Shown here: in pieces, positions 45,892-55,861 of the stretch
How positions within the stretch are numbered: position 1 is the first letter of the stretch
How the letters are laid out: every line of letters starts with the position of its first letter
Assembly: GCF_003073175.1 (NCBI RefSeq)
Contig: NZ_QBBX01000006.1
Coordinates: 110,096 to 174,095 of the forward strand
Source of the DNA: Peribacillus acanthi
Lineage (GTDB): Bacteria; Bacillota; Bacilli; Bacillales; DSM-1321
Length of the DNA stretch: 64,000 nucleotides
Direction of reading: 5' to 3'
Notes under the pieces: model-generated
What the model was told of the DNA's origin: nothing
Seen by the model: the letters and a program-made list of their open reading frames with translations, nothing else
Databases searched by the model: none
Made by a program: the position numbers and the translations under genes

Positions 45892-46665
45892 TTACACCTG
45901 CCCTATGTTTTCTCGGCATAATCCGCCTATGAGGCCTGGTAAAGTTGGATTTAAAAAAGGGATATTCTCATAATCTATAGATTGATTAAACTCATCTGGA
46001 TGTGTAATAACCTCTTCAATCTTTTTTTGGATGGTAGTAGCAAGGACTTCTTCTTGGTCAACCACAGTTTTATCCAGAAAAAATTCATGCCACAATTCCC
46101 CATCAATCTCCAGCCAGACTCTGATCCCGTCTTCTTGCTCAAATGCAAACCTGAACTTAGCTACTTTTAATAGACCTACAAACTGTTCGGTAGGAAAAAA
46201 GACAAAGCTTTGTCCAAATCTATCCACAGTTCCAATAGACTCTCTTTCGAAGAAGCCGAGCTTTCTTAGTGCTTTGAACACATAATAAATCGGTTCGTAC
46301 GGTTGAATGACCATGCTTTCAGCTACCTTCTCGAATCCATCCTCCATCGAGACAATTGATTCAAAGTAATAATGGATAGACCCACCTGAGATTGGGATAT
46401 TAGTAGGTAAGAGGTAACTAAAATGATAGACTTTTTGTTCGTTTGCATGTAAATGCGATCCGCTTTCTAGTTGGATTGATACCATTTCTTTTACTATATT
46501 CCCCTTAGCTAAATCAACATTCATCATGAGACGTAAATCTACATGTTCAATAAATTGTTCAACACTACCACCATGGATGACGACTTCACCTTTAACCAGT
46601 TCTCCAGGAAGATAATCAAAGTTTTCTATTTCCATCTGGATCTTTACTTCAGATTTTTTTAGCAT
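45892..46665 (-). CDS. spo0M: Spo0M-like sporulation-control (arrestin-fold) protein
   Basis: The 257-residue protein has the arrestin-like beta layout of the Spo0M family: KIQMEIENFDYLPGELVKGEVVIHGG near the start (core LPGExVxGxVxxxGG), VYHFSYLLPTNIPISGGSIHYYFES in the middle and a C-terminal part ending in a GLIGGLCRE stretch. Spo0M influences sporulation and cytoskeletal organisation. The ATG at 46665 is ten bases after AGGAGG; the ATG at 46674 is only one base from it. The family call is moderate because sequence similarity in this fold is weak. Confidence 0.65.
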   Translation of the reverse strand: MLKKSEVKIQMEIENFDYLPGELVKGEVVIHGGSVEQFIEHVDLRLMMNVDLAKGNIVKEMVSIQLESGSHLHANEQKVYHFSYLLPTNIPISGGSIHYYFESIVSMEDGFEKVAESMVIQPYEPIYYVFKALRKLGFFERESIGTVDRFGQSFVFFPTEQFVGLLKVAKFRFAFEQEDGIRVWLEIDGELWHEFFLDKTVVDQEEVLATTIQKKIEEVITHPDEFNQSIDYENIPFLNPTLPGLIGGLCRENIGQV

Positions 46666-46817
46666 ATGCTTCATTCCTCCTAGAATTATTCTTTCTCTTC
46701 ATTTCTACTTGATAGAAACTATTTTTCTGTTGAAATTAAAGTAAGTATATTAATATTTCTGAAATATTTATGCGGTATAATGACCAAGTAAGTAAAAATA
46801 TTTCGAGGTAAACGAGT

Positions 46818-47528
46818 ATGCAAAATAAAATTAATCCTAATCAACACACGATCTTGGTCGTAGATGATGATATTTACATTACGGAAATGATTCAACTCTA
46901 CCTAGTAAAAAAAGGGTTTCATGTGTTATCTGCCCATAATGGAATTGAAGCATTGAACCTCATACAATCACATAATATACACTGTATGATTTTAGACATC
47001 ATGTTACCTCATATGGACGGTTGGCAGGTTTGTGAAAAAGCACGTCAGAAAAGTGATATCCCGATATTGATGTTATCAGCCAAGGGCGAAAGTGAAGATA
47101 AGGTGCAAGGGTTAACCCTTGGTGCAGATGATTATCTTGTAAAACCTTTCGATCCCAACGAGCTTATTGCGAGAGTAATCTCTCTTTTAAGGAGAGCAAA
47201 TTTTCAAACCGATTCTACCACTACCATTGAAATGGGTTCGTTAAGAATAGACGTTGTAGGGCGGACTGTAATGATAGGTATTGAGTACATTGATTTAACT
47301 CCTAGAGAGTATCAGCTCCTACTCGTCTTAGTTAAACATCCCAACCACGTTTTTAATCGTCAACACTTACTAGATTTAGTATGGGGTGAAGATTATATGG
47401 GTGAAGATCGGGTTGTTGATGTTTTTGTTACACGTTTACGGCACAAGCTCTCTACGGACGAAGAAATCTGGAAAATTGAAACTGTAAGAGGCATTGGTTA
47501 TAAATTCACGATGGAGCTATCTCAATGA
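46818..47528 (+). CDS. OmpR/PhoB-family response regulator
   Basis: The 236-residue protein has a receiver domain with the acidic pair in LVVDDD, phospho-acceptor Asp in CMILDIMLPHMDGW near residue 60 and Lys in DDYLVKPFDPNEL, then a winged helix (DLTPREYQLLLVLVKHPNHVFNRQHLLDLVWG; core LTPREYQLL) at 140-235. Its stop overlaps the kinase start by four bases, so it works with that kinase. GAGG lies ahead of the ATG. The target genes are unknown. Confidence 0.92.
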   Translation: MQNKINPNQHTILVVDDDIYITEMIQLYLVKKGFHVLSAHNGIEALNLIQSHNIHCMILDIMLPHMDGWQVCEKARQKSDIPILMLSAKGESEDKVQGLTLGADDYLVKPFDPNELIARVISLLRRANFQTDSTTTIEMGSLRIDVVGRTVMIGIEYIDLTPREYQLLLVLVKHPNHVFNRQHLLDLVWGEDYMGEDRVVDVFVTRLRHKLSTDEEIWKIETVRGIGYKFTMELSQ

Positions 47529-48949
47529 AATTCAAATCTATTTTTCATAAACTATTAGTTTATTACATTACAACCACTCTCATCACGATAGGATTGCTTG
47601 CTTTTATCTTGAATGTCGCCCTACAAGAACTGCTGTTGAACAAAAAGGAAACTCTCTTGAATAATCAAGCTGAACAAATCATTGATTTGATTAAACATAA
47701 CGAAACCCCCACTGACCGATTTCGCTTGGAAGAAGCCATTTCCTACAATAAGCGGTTTTATAACATAAGAATGAATATTATTTTTACCGATAAAGAAATT
47801 AATCAACGCCATATGAGTACACAAAGAAACCAAATATTAATGAATAGTGCTTTTAAAAATCCGAAAAGAATCGAACGTGTCTTGGCAGGCGAAAAGCTAA
47901 CGAAAGTCGGCCTTTTCAATGAGAAAAGTGATGAAATACTTTTAACCGTTGGAGTCCCTATCAAGGATCATAATTTAATTATCGGTGCTTTATTTTTACA
48001 TACACCTGTTCAGGAAATACCAACCTCAGAGGTATCAAAGTTGATTTTCCTTGTTTCATCAATCATTGCGATACCTTCGTCACTAAGTTTATATTGGTTA
48101 TCCCGTAGAATTTCCAAACCTCTCGTTCAAATGAATCTCGCAGCAAAGGATATAGGAGTTGGAAAATTCAAGAAACGACTCGAAGTAGAAAGTCAGGATG
48201 AAGTCGGCCAACTAACACTCACTTTCAATCAGATGGCTGAACAATTGGAACGATTAGAAAATATGAGAAAAGAACTGATTATGAATGTTTCTCATGAATT
48301 AAGAACTCCACTGACTTCTGTCAGAGGATTTATACAAGGTATGAAGGAAGGAGTAATTCCTGCCAACGATAGCCAACGTTACCTTGATATCTGTTACAGT
48401 GAAATTAACCGGTTGAGCTCCTTGTTAAACACTATGTTAGACTTATCAGCTATTGAATCAGGACGAATTGATTTACAAAAGGTTATTATTCGGTGGGATT
48501 CATTAGTACAAAGTGTAGCTGACAATGTAAAAGTAAGAATGGATGAAAAAAATATCACATTCCATTGTGAACAGCAGGATCAAATTCCTCTCAAAATCTA
48601 TGGCGATCCTGAGAGATTAAAGCAAATACTGTTCAATATTCTAGATAACGCAATACGACATACCCCAGAAAATGGCGCCATTAGCATTTTGTCAAAAAAC
48701 GTTGAACACGAAATCGTAATCTCAATTTCAGATAACGGAAATGGAATAGACCCTTATCGATTGCCACATATATGGGAGCGATTTTATACAGAGGATACCT
48801 CTAGGAAATCACACCGTGAAAGAAGCGGCCTTGGTTTAACCATTACTAAGCAACTAGTGGAGCTGATGGGAGGTAGAATTTCCGTCCAATCAACTGTTGG
48901 GAAAGGTACAACCTTCACACTTTACCTTCTTCCACCACCAATTAAGTAG
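47525..48949 (+). CDS. Membrane sensor histidine kinase
   Basis: The 474-residue kinase has membrane segments at about 10-35 and 170-190 around an extracytoplasmic sensor, a HAMP domain (AKDIGVGKFKKRLEVESQDEVGQLTLTFNQMAEQL), H-box NVSHELRTPLTSVRGFIQG near residue 258, N-box NILDNAIRHTPENG and G-boxes SDNGNGIDPYRLPHIWERF and SGLGLTITKQLVELMGG. Length and layout resemble B. subtilis YclK. The sensor domain has no motif I can name. Confidence 0.92.
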   Translation: MKFKSIFHKLLVYYITTTLITIGLLAFILNVALQELLLNKKETLLNNQAEQIIDLIKHNETPTDRFRLEEAISYNKRFYNIRMNIIFTDKEINQRHMSTQRNQILMNSAFKNPKRIERVLAGEKLTKVGLFNEKSDEILLTVGVPIKDHNLIIGALFLHTPVQEIPTSEVSKLIFLVSSIIAIPSSLSLYWLSRRISKPLVQMNLAAKDIGVGKFKKRLEVESQDEVGQLTLTFNQMAEQLERLENMRKELIMNVSHELRTPLTSVRGFIQGMKEGVIPANDSQRYLDICYSEINRLSSLLNTMLDLSAIESGRIDLQKVIIRWDSLVQSVADNVKVRMDEKNITFHCEQQDQIPLKIYGDPERLKQILFNILDNAIRHTPENGAISILSKNVEHEIVISISDNGNGIDPYRLPHIWERFYTEDTSRKSHRERSGLGLTITKQLVELMGGRISVQSTVGKGTTFTLYLLPPPIK

Positions 48950-49048
48950 AGACTTTTATACACTTTGATGATAACGCCTGATTGTTTCAGAATTATTTCA
49001 ATTTAATAAAAATAAGTTGAATAATTCCTTGAAAAAGACTAATAAAAA

Positions 49049-49089
49049 ATAATCCTCAGACAATTAATTGATGAGGATTATTTTTTTAT
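49049..49089 (+). terminator. Terminator of the two-component operon
   Basis: AATAATCCTCA pairs with TGAGGATTATT around GACAATTAATTGA, followed by TTTTT. Confidence 0.85.
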
Positions 49090-49121
49090 TCTCAGGAAGT
49101 ATCTATTAAATCAAACCTGTG

Positions 49122-49343
49122 TTATTCATTTATTACGATAAAATCTTCATGTTTGAAAACCATGGACACAGCAATACGCCCATCAGCTTTACCACCAGAC
49201 AATCCTACTACAACGCCATTACCATTTTCATCAATATCACCTTCAATAGTCACCCGTAGCATGTTGTTACCTCTAAAGGTTCGTGCGCCAGCATCTAATT
49301 TGAGAACTCTACAGTTTCCAGCAGGCAATATCTCTACATACAT
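49122..49343 (-). CDS. Hypothetical small protein
   Basis: The 73-residue ORF encodes a soluble, Gly-rich, beta-type product (VEILPAGNCRVLKLDAGARTF, then GDIDENGNGVVVGLSGG). Its composition looks protein-like, but no good ribosome binding site precedes the ATG at 49343. I do not recognise it. It is the only ORF in the gap after the kinase. Confidence 0.4.
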   Translation of the reverse strand: MYVEILPAGNCRVLKLDAGARTFRGNNMLRVTIEGDIDENGNGVVVGLSGGKADGRIAVSMVFKHEDFIVINE

Positions 49344-49370
49344 CTACAGTTACTATAGTTCCAACAATAT

Positions 49371-49401
49371 AAAAAAGCGATTCTATAAACTAAGAATCGC
49401 T
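49371..49401 (-). terminator. Terminator of the small membrane-protein gene
   Basis: On the minus strand AGCGATTCT pairs with AGAATCGCT around TAGTTTAT, followed by six T. Confidence 0.85.
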
Positions 49402-49413
49402 CCCTCTCAATCC

Positions 49414-49731
49414 CTATATAAAATATTCTTTATAGTAAACAAAGGTAACCACCAATGAAACAATTGTATATACAATGGCTGTATAGAATGCATACGAAGG
49501 ATTGATTGTAACCCTTTCTTCATTCATTTTATATCCTGTTTGCGCTTGAACAATTAAACGGAGCTGGTTAGATGTAAAACCTCCCGATGATGTAAAAAAG
49601 TGAATAATGCCAGCTGAAAGGATACCACTAAAAATTGAAGCATCCAAAAATGTTAGACCCATAAAAGTACCGAGAAAATTAATAATCACGATTGCAACTA
49701 ATGTTAGCCCACAAACCATTATTTTCTTCAA
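49414..49731 (-). CDS. Hypothetical membrane protein
   Basis: The 105-residue protein has three hydrophobic segments at about 5-22, 26-46 and 80-100, with a basic, Asn-rich loop between (SNQLRLIVQAQTGYKMNEERVTINPSYAF). The start is TTG after GGGGTCTC, with an ATG four codons on as alternative. It has its own terminator. No family recognised. Confidence 0.55.
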   Translation of the reverse strand: MKKIMVCGLTLVAIVIINFLGTFMGLTFLDASIFSGILSAGIIHFFTSSGGFTSNQLRLIVQAQTGYKMNEERVTINPSYAFYTAIVYTIVSLVVTFVYYKEYFI

Positions 49732-49854
49732 GAGACCCCAGCCTTCCGAATGTTTATTTTCATTATTAACACAACCTATTCTATTTCTATTTACCTTATG
49801 TTTTCTTCGTAATGTAATATTTTTCCTTCTTTAAAGTTACAAAATAAAGAAAAT

Positions 49855-49899
49855 CAAAAAGAGGGTGCCCCTTTAAGTTATACTTTTGGGACACCCTCT
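49855..49899 (-). terminator. Terminator of the kbl-tdh operon
   Basis: On the minus strand AGAGGGTGTCCC pairs with GGGGCACCCTCT, followed by TTTTTGATT. Confidence 0.85.
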
Positions 49900-49905
49900 A
49901 TCTTC

Positions 49906-50850
49906 TTATTTCAAACCTTTTAGTTTATCCAACATATCTACTGTCATTTTCGCTAAGTCATACTCCGCTTTGAAGCCCCATTCTTCTTTTGCTGCAGATG
50001 GATCAATCGAGTTTGGCCAGCTATCAGCTATACCTTGACGAATTGGATCCACTTCATAAGACATTTCAAAGCTTGGAATGTGCTTACGAATTTCAGCAGC
50101 AATTTCCTCTGGTTCAAAGCTCATCGCTGTAACATTAAAGGAATTACGGTGTTTCAATTTAGAAGCATCTGCCTCCATCAAATCCACAATTGCATTCAAT
50201 GCATCTGGCATATACATCATATCCATGTAAGTTCCTTTGTTGATATATGATGTATATTTATCATTCTTAATCGCTTCATAGTATATTTCTACAGCATAGT
50301 CAGTGGTTCCACCACCTGGAGGTGTAACGTATGAAATTAGACCTGGGAAACGTAATCCTCTTGCATCAACTCCAAATTTATGAAAATAATAATCGGATAG
50401 TAATTCTCCAGCGACTTTATTCACCCCGTACATTGTAGTCGGTCGGCAAATCGTATCCTGTGGTGTATTGTCCTTTGGAGTAGTTGGTCCGAAAGCACCA
50501 ATTGAGCTAGGCGTAAAAAATTGACCGTTGATCTCCCTTGCTGTTTCCAATGCATTCATTAATCCACCCATGTTTAAGTTCCAAGCAAAAACCGGTTTTG
50601 CTTCAGCAGTAGCGGAAAGTAGCGCTGCCATATGAATGATTGTATCAGCCTTGTGTTTTTTTGCTAATTCCACCATTAAATTTCCATCTGTTACATCTAA
50701 AATTTCAAAAGGACCTGACTGTGCTGCTTCTGTATCCGTTTTTCGTATATCTGTTGCAATGACATTGTCTGTACCATAGATGTCTCGAAGTTTTAATGTT
50801 AATTCAGAACCAATTTGACCTAATGCACCAGTAATCAATATACGCTTCAT
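49906..50850 (-). CDS. tdh: L-threonine 3-dehydrogenase, SDR type
   Basis: The 314-residue extended-SDR protein has [19 protein letters not shown] at the N-terminus, [13 protein letters not shown], the catalytic Ser/Tyr/Lys set in [10 protein letters not shown] and [12 protein letters not shown], and [25 protein letters not shown], which is characteristic of SDR-type threonine dehydrogenases. It oxidises L-threonine to 2-amino-3-ketobutyrate with NAD. Directly downstream of kbl, whose product splits that compound, confirming the pathway. It is not the zinc-dependent E. coli Tdh. Confidence 0.92.
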   Translation of the reverse strand: MKRILITGALGQIGSELTLKLRDIYGTDNVIATDIRKTDTEAAQSGPFEILDVTDGNLMVELAKKHKADTIIHMAALLSATAEAKPVFAWNLNMGGLMNALETAREINGQFFTPSSIGAFGPTTPKDNTPQDTICRPTTMYGVNKVAGELLSDYYFHKFGVDARGLRFPGLISYVTPPGGGTTDYAVEIYYEAIKNDKYTSYINKGTYMDMMYMPDALNAIVDLMEADASKLKHRNSFNVTAMSFEPEEIAAEIRKHIPSFEMSYEVDPIRQGIADSWPNSIDPSAAKEEWGFKAEYDLAKMTVDMLDKLKGLK

Positions 50851-50877
50851 TCTAATCCCCCAAATATATTCGTTAAG

Positions 50878-50899
50878 AGACCCAGCTTAAGCTGGGTCT
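50878..50899. other. Perfect palindromic hairpin between kbl and tdh
   Basis: AGACCCAGCTTAAGCTGGGTCT is a perfect dyad. No T-run follows on the minus strand, so it more likely shapes message stability within the operon than ends it. Confidence 0.6.
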
Positions 50900-50906
50900 G
50901 ATTTCA

Positions 50907-52097
50907 TTAAATAATCCCCATCTCTTTTCCTACTTTTTCGTAAACCGCAAGTGCTTGGTCTAGCATTTCTTTTGTATGTGCGGCAGACGGCATATTACGA
51001 ACACGACCTGTACCACGTGGGACTGTTGGGAATACGATGGATTTCGCATACACACCTTCTTCATTCAAGCGTTTGCTGAATTGTTGTGTTTTTACCTCAT
51101 CACCAATGATACATGGTGTGATAGGAGTTTCACTGTCTCCAATGTTAAATCCTAGATCCACTAGACCTTTTTTCAAGTAATTTGCATTTTCCCAAAGGCG
51201 CTCATTTAGTTCTGTACTCTCCATAAGGATTTCAATGGAACGAATGCTTGCTGCTACATCAGCAGGTGTCAACGATGTAGAGAACAAGAATGGTCTACTA
51301 CGAACTTTTAACCAGTCAATTAGTTCTTTTTTACCCGCAACATATCCGCCGACAACCCCGATTGCCTTCGAAAGAGTCCCGATTTGGAAGTCTACTTTAT
51401 CTGATAGTCCGAAGTGTTTTACTGTTCCTGCACCTTTTCCTAATACACCAGATCCATGAGCATCGTCCACATATGTAATTAAGTCGAACTCTTCAGCGAT
51501 TTGTACGATTTCAGGAAGCTTTGCAACATCTCCATCCATGGAGAAAACCCCATCTGTAATAACCATGATTTTATTATATTGACCCGATTCTTTTGCTTCC
51601 TTTGCTTTTGCACGTAAATCATCCATATCTGAGTGATTGAATCGGATGATTTTCGCTTTAGAAAGACGGCAGCCATCAATGATGGATGCATGGTTTAACT
51701 CATCCGAAAGAATTGCATCATTTTTATCCATAACAGCTGAAATCGCTGCCATATTACAGTTAAATCCTGATTGGTATGCGATAGCCGCTTCGGTATGCTT
51801 GAATTGTGCTAGCTTTTCTTCCAGTTTAACGTGAAGTTCTAAAGTACCATTGATCGTTCTAACCGCACCTGCACCCACACCAAATTTGTTGATGGCCTCA
51901 ATAGCAGCATCCTTCAATCTCTGGTCTGTAGCCAACCCTAAATAGTTATTGGAAGATAAGTTAACTAACTCATTACCATTGATTGTAATCATAGGTCCAT
52001 TTGGACTTTGAAGAGGATCAATGACATTATATAAACCTTTGTCTCGTAAATCCTCTAAATTTTCATGTAAAAACTTATCTAATATTTTGCTCGACAT
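50907..52097 (-). CDS. kbl: Glycine C-acetyltransferase (2-amino-3-ketobutyrate CoA ligase)
   Basis: The 396-residue fold type I PLP enzyme has [13 protein letters not shown] near residue 47, [17 protein letters not shown], the PLP-contacting [16 protein letters not shown] and the Schiff-base Lys in [17 protein letters not shown] near 244. It converts 2-amino-3-ketobutyrate and CoA to glycine and acetyl-CoA. Its alpha-oxoamine synthase relatives include BioF, but the tdh partner supports Kbl. GGAGG precedes the ATG. The 52098-52419 gap upstream is AT-rich, without recognised elements apart from the GNAT terminator. Confidence 0.92.
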   Translation of the reverse strand: MSSKILDKFLHENLEDLRDKGLYNVIDPLQSPNGPMITINGNELVNLSSNNYLGLATDQRLKDAAIEAINKFGVGAGAVRTINGTLELHVKLEEKLAQFKHTEAAIAYQSGFNCNMAAISAVMDKNDAILSDELNHASIIDGCRLSKAKIIRFNHSDMDDLRAKAKEAKESGQYNKIMVITDGVFSMDGDVAKLPEIVQIAEEFDLITYVDDAHGSGVLGKGAGTVKHFGLSDKVDFQIGTLSKAIGVVGGYVAGKKELIDWLKVRSRPFLFSTSLTPADVAASIRSIEILMESTELNERLWENANYLKKGLVDLGFNIGDSETPITPCIIGDEVKTQQFSKRLNEEGVYAKSIVFPTVPRGTGRVRNMPSAAHTKEMLDQALAVYEKVGKEMGII

Positions 52098-52364
52098 ATG
52101 TAAAGCCTCCTATCAATTCACTATTGTGTATTTACCAAAAAGACAATAATACTTCTGTAAAATACATGATATATTAAGCTTTATCCATAAATAATGTATC
52201 ATACTTTTACAAACTTGTGCACTCCTAGAGGACATGGTTTTATAATTATTTTTATATCTAAAAATTAGGTTTCCCATAGGGATAAAAGGATATTTACATT
52301 TCTAAAAAGCAAAGTAAGAAAAACTTTTAGAATATGATTCTTCACTTTGTCCGTTCAAATAATG

Positions 52365-52398
52365 AAAAAAAGTCGGAATTTAATATCCGACTTTTTTC
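52365..52398 (-). terminator. Terminator of the GNAT gene
   Basis: AAAAAAAGTCGGA and TCCGACTTTTTT pair around ATTTAATA with T-runs on both strands. Confidence 0.8.
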
Positions 52399-52419
52399 AT
52401 CTTTAGGAACACCTAAGAA

Positions 52420-52899
52420 TTATTGTCCGCTTGTAAATTTCTGAACGGATCTTCTATTCTTATCGTAATATTCCTCATGTGTATTATTCGTATATTCTTT
52501 AATAACCTTGCGCCAGAAAGCTTGGGCACGATAATTCTTTTCAATCTGAACGACCTGCCATTTACCTACAAATAGATTAAATACCTCGATTGCTGCCTCC
52601 TTTGATAAACCCGTTCCCATATAACGGTTCATCACAAAGAATTCATCAATATTAAAATCGAAATCATCCACTTCTTCACCTTTACTTACAATCACAAACC
52701 CTGCAAGCTTCCCTTCCTTCTTTATAAAATAAGGAAAAATAGTAGGATCTGTAAAATAGGAATCCAATCTTTCGAAACCATAACGACCATTTTCATCCAA
52801 ATGAATATCAATGATTTTTGAGAATTCATAAACATAAAACTCTAATAAATTCCCAAGCGTTTCTTTTTTATCAACTGTTACTTTTTCTAATAATGCCAT
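52420..52899 (-). CDS. GNAT family N-acetyltransferase
   Basis: The 159-residue protein shows the GNAT layout: KLAGFVIVSKG as beta-4, the acidic FNIDEFFVMNRYMGTGLSKEAAIEVFNLF with the Q/RxxGxG/A-like acetyl-CoA loop reading RYMGTGLS, and QAFWRKVIKEYT near the end. The substrate is unknown. The ATG at 52899 has GGAG eight bases upstream, preferred to the GTG three bases earlier. Confidence 0.8.
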   Translation of the reverse strand: MALLEKVTVDKKETLGNLLEFYVYEFSKIIDIHLDENGRYGFERLDSYFTDPTIFPYFIKKEGKLAGFVIVSKGEEVDDFDFNIDEFFVMNRYMGTGLSKEAAIEVFNLFVGKWQVVQIEKNYRAQAFWRKVIKEYTNNTHEEYYDKNRRSVQKFTSGQ

Positions 52900-52958
52900 C
52901 ACTAAATCTCCTCACTATTTGTTACCTTGGCAGCTTGATTGAAGTACTGAAACTTCGT

Positions 52959-53144
52959 TTAATTAAGACTTACAAGAGAAAACATAAACAAGAACACAAA
53001 ACTAATAGTTAAAAAAGCTCCCCACGCTAAATGATTATTAATAAATTCACGGTCTCTTATTTTCTTTAGTAATGTTATAAAATTTAAGAACCATATGAAT
53101 CCTACAATCGGAAGGACGACTAACATAATAATAGCTATGAACAT
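52959..53144 (-). CDS. Hypothetical small membrane protein
   Basis: The 61-residue product has two hydrophobic segments, residues 2-25 and 40-60, linked by KKIRDREFINNHL. AAGGGAAT lies before the ATG. It sits between the GNAT gene and helD on the same strand. No family recognised. Confidence 0.5.
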   Translation of the reverse strand: MFIAIIMLVVLPIVGFIWFLNFITLLKKIRDREFINNHLAWGAFLTISFVFLFMFSLVSLN

Positions 53145-53240
53145 AGTGTGATTCCCTTCCTCTCTATTCCGTTTATTTGGTAAAAAAAGTATTTACAGAA
53201 TAATTTTACTATTTATTTTTAAGTTAGGAAATAACTAAAA

Positions 53241-53273
53241 CAAAAAAACTAAGGGCTGTTGCACCATTAGTTT
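53241..53273 (-). terminator. Terminator of helD
   Basis: On the minus strand AACTAA pairs with TTAGTT, with inner GG/CC, followed by TTTTTTTG. It overlaps the helD stop. Confidence 0.6.
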
Positions 53274-55564
53274 ATTGTGTAAAATTTTTTTATTTCGTCT
53301 ATTTGATGGAGTAAAAAGTCCGAACGGTTCCTCCCATATAGTGTCAAACGATGCATAGGTCTTGTCATTCCAACATAAAGGAGTTTAATGTCTAATTCTT
53401 GATCCGAATATGTTTCATCTAAGCAAACCATTAATACAGCATCAAACTCTAATCCTTTTGCTAGATGTGATGGAACGATTGAAACATATCCCTTCTTCAT
53501 ATCAATCATTTCATCGAGAACCTGTGTTTCAATGTCGCTATTATTAAATAATGCTTCGATCTTTTTACATTCCCTTTCGGTACGACCGATGATTGCAATT
53601 GAATTAAAGTTTTCATAATAAAGAGCCTTAATATCCTGTTCCAAAACCTTCAAAATATCTTTTTCGTTTATTGCTTTGAAAGCAGGTTTTGGGCCATGTC
53701 TTACTACAGGATCGACTTTCGGTAAATCTTCTGGCATTAGTTCCATTATCTCGTTCGCCAATTCCATGATTTCAACGGTGGTTCGGTAGCTTTTCTGTAA
53801 GGCATGATAATTAGCGGTTGGGAAAATCTCGTTTACTAATGGCTCCCAGCTATTTAACCCTCGGTAAGAATGGATTCCCTGTGCAAGATCTCCAACGATT
53901 GTAAATAAGTCAGTTTGTAATCCTTCTTTTAAAGCAGCAAATTGAAAATAACTGAAGTCTTGGGCTTCATCGATGAAAACGCTTTTCATTTTTAGTTCAC
54001 TGTCTATTCCAGTGAACATTGCTTTCAAATAAAATAGAGGTGCCAAATCCTCCATTTCATAATGACCTTTTTTAAAAACTCTTTGGCAGTAATCAGTCAG
54101 AATCGAAGTTTCACTAGGAGTCAGAGAAGAATAAGACATGAGCAATTCCTCAGAAGTCATCAATTCTTTATACAACTGGAATATCGTGTTTCTTTGGAAT
54201 TGCTTCATATAGCGATTAATCGCCGTTTTGAGTTCAGTTTGAATATCACTTAATCGCTGTTCCTTTTGGTCTAACAAGCTTGTAACTTTTTCTCGTCTCT
54301 TTTCTGCATCCTTTATTCGATAAAGGGCACGGTCAAGGGCATCATCATATCTTTGTTCAATCGTGGAAACAATCGTTTTTCGTTTCGTTTTTAAATGACT
54401 GGCAAGGATTCCTTTGATTTTATCCAAGCGATTATATATAGGAAGGTATGTATATTCTTTCAAAAATAGCCTCTTAAGCTTAGTACCTCTTAATAATCTA
54501 AAATTCTCCACATTGAAATCTTCTAATGGAGCCAAACTTTTTTCAATATCCTTAATGTACTTATCTAATACTTCCTTAAAAGCTAAAGATCCTTTAAACG
54601 ATGAAATCCATTTGAGTTGTTGGGACTCTTCCTTCCCCTCAACAATTGCTAAAAGCTTATTTGAAGGTGGAGTTACCTTGATTTTTCCACCTAAGCTCTC
54701 CTGCATATAATCCAGGAAGGTCGTCTGCTTGATTTTATTGACCCCTAGTTCAGGAAGGACATCGGAAATATAGTCAATAAACAATCGGTTAGGTGCCAAA
54801 ATCATTAATTTTTCCGGTTGGAATTGATCACCGGCTGTATATAAGAAATACGAGATGCGATGGAGAGCAATAGTGGTTTTCCCGCTACCTGCTGCCCCTT
54901 GGACAATGATGGGATGTCTAAGCGAAGCACGGATAACGTCATTTTGTTCCTTTTGAATGGTTGAAACGATTTCTGATAATCGATTATCCGCATTGCCAGC
55001 TAAAGATTCCTGAAGCAGCTCATCATGTGTAGTTAAGTCGATATCTCGGAAATCCTTTAATTTACCGTCTTCAATTTGATACTGTCGCTTTAAGGACAAA
55101 TAACCCTCTCGCTCTTCTCCGTTCACATCATATGTTACTTCACCGATTCGGCCATCATAATAAACATTGGCGATTGGTGAGCGCCAGTCAACAATGATTG
55201 GCTGTTGATTCTCACGGTCAAACAGCGACGTTTTCCCAATGTAGAGGATTTCTTCTTTCCCATCTTTAATTTGAAAATTTATTCGAGAGAAATACGGTTT
55301 ATTTAATACACTTTCTAAGCTTTTCAATTGTGATTGGGCTAACTGAAGGAAATTGGCATTTGTTAATAGATTGATATAATGCAAACTACTGTCCAAATGA
55401 TCTAAATCAGTAAATGATTGCTTAATACTCTCCTCAAAGCTTTCTTTTCTACCTCTCGATGTTTCAAGGATGGCATTAATATAAAACTTAGTGAACTCTA
55501 AATACTCAATTTCTTTTTGGTAGTCTGGATGATTTAATAAAGAAGCTAGTTTTTCATTGGTCAT
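53267..55564 (-). CDS. helD: RNA polymerase recycling motor ATPase HelD
   Basis: The 765-residue protein has an N-terminal coiled-coil arm, Walker A IVQGAAGSGKTTIALHRISYF near residue 225, a long inserted helical region, the UvrD-type motifs KSVFIDEAQDFSYFQF and LQKSYRTTVEIMELA and the C-terminal VGMTRPMHRLTLYGR. Length and the HelD-type N-terminus distinguish it from UvrD/PcrA. HelD binds RNA polymerase and uses ATP to release it from DNA and nucleic acids after stalling. GGATGTG precedes the ATG. A hairpin with a T-tract lies right after its probable promoter. Confidence 0.92.
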   Translation of the reverse strand: MTNEKLASLLNHPDYQKEIEYLEFTKFYINAILETSRGRKESFEESIKQSFTDLDHLDSSLHYINLLTNANFLQLAQSQLKSLESVLNKPYFSRINFQIKDGKEEILYIGKTSLFDRENQQPIIVDWRSPIANVYYDGRIGEVTYDVNGEEREGYLSLKRQYQIEDGKLKDFRDIDLTTHDELLQESLAGNADNRLSEIVSTIQKEQNDVIRASLRHPIIVQGAAGSGKTTIALHRISYFLYTAGDQFQPEKLMILAPNRLFIDYISDVLPELGVNKIKQTTFLDYMQESLGGKIKVTPPSNKLLAIVEGKEESQQLKWISSFKGSLAFKEVLDKYIKDIEKSLAPLEDFNVENFRLLRGTKLKRLFLKEYTYLPIYNRLDKIKGILASHLKTKRKTIVSTIEQRYDDALDRALYRIKDAEKRREKVTSLLDQKEQRLSDIQTELKTAINRYMKQFQRNTIFQLYKELMTSEELLMSYSSLTPSETSILTDYCQRVFKKGHYEMEDLAPLFYLKAMFTGIDSELKMKSVFIDEAQDFSYFQFAALKEGLQTDLFTIVGDLAQGIHSYRGLNSWEPLVNEIFPTANYHALQKSYRTTVEIMELANEIMELMPEDLPKVDPVVRHGPKPAFKAINEKDILKVLEQDIKALYYENFNSIAIIGRTERECKKIEALFNNSDIETQVLDEMIDMKKGYVSIVPSHLAKGLEFDAVLMVCLDETYSDQELDIKLLYVGMTRPMHRLTLYGRNRSDFLLHQIDEIKKFYTIN

Positions 55565-55637
55565 AAATGCTCTTTCACATCCTTTATAGCTTGAGAATTG
55601 TCGGTTATTTCACTTCTATGTAGGTGAAAAATAGACA

Positions 55638-55690
55638 AAAATAAGGATCAGTCAACAAATGTTCTGATCCAAACTTCTATTATATCAAAT
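55638..55690 (-). promoter_or_regulatory. Extended -10 promoter and leader hairpin of helD
   Basis: On the minus strand TGATATAAT (TATAAT at 55679-55684) is an extended -10 element. Starting a few bases after it, GGATCAG and CTGATCC (55645-55670) form a hairpin followed by TTATTTTTG. It could be a leader terminator or the end of the upstream transcript. Confidence 0.5.
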
Positions 55691-55861
55691 TAATTAACAA
55701 TTTTTTCTATTCTTAGGTGGAAGATTATTATAACAACAGGCCTTATTTACGTCAATCATGCATGGTAAAAAATACAGAAAACTTGGCTCACAGTGAGAAA
55801 GCTAGTATTAACAAATATGTCGACTTACTTCATTGTTGCCAATATATTTTCAGAATAAATA

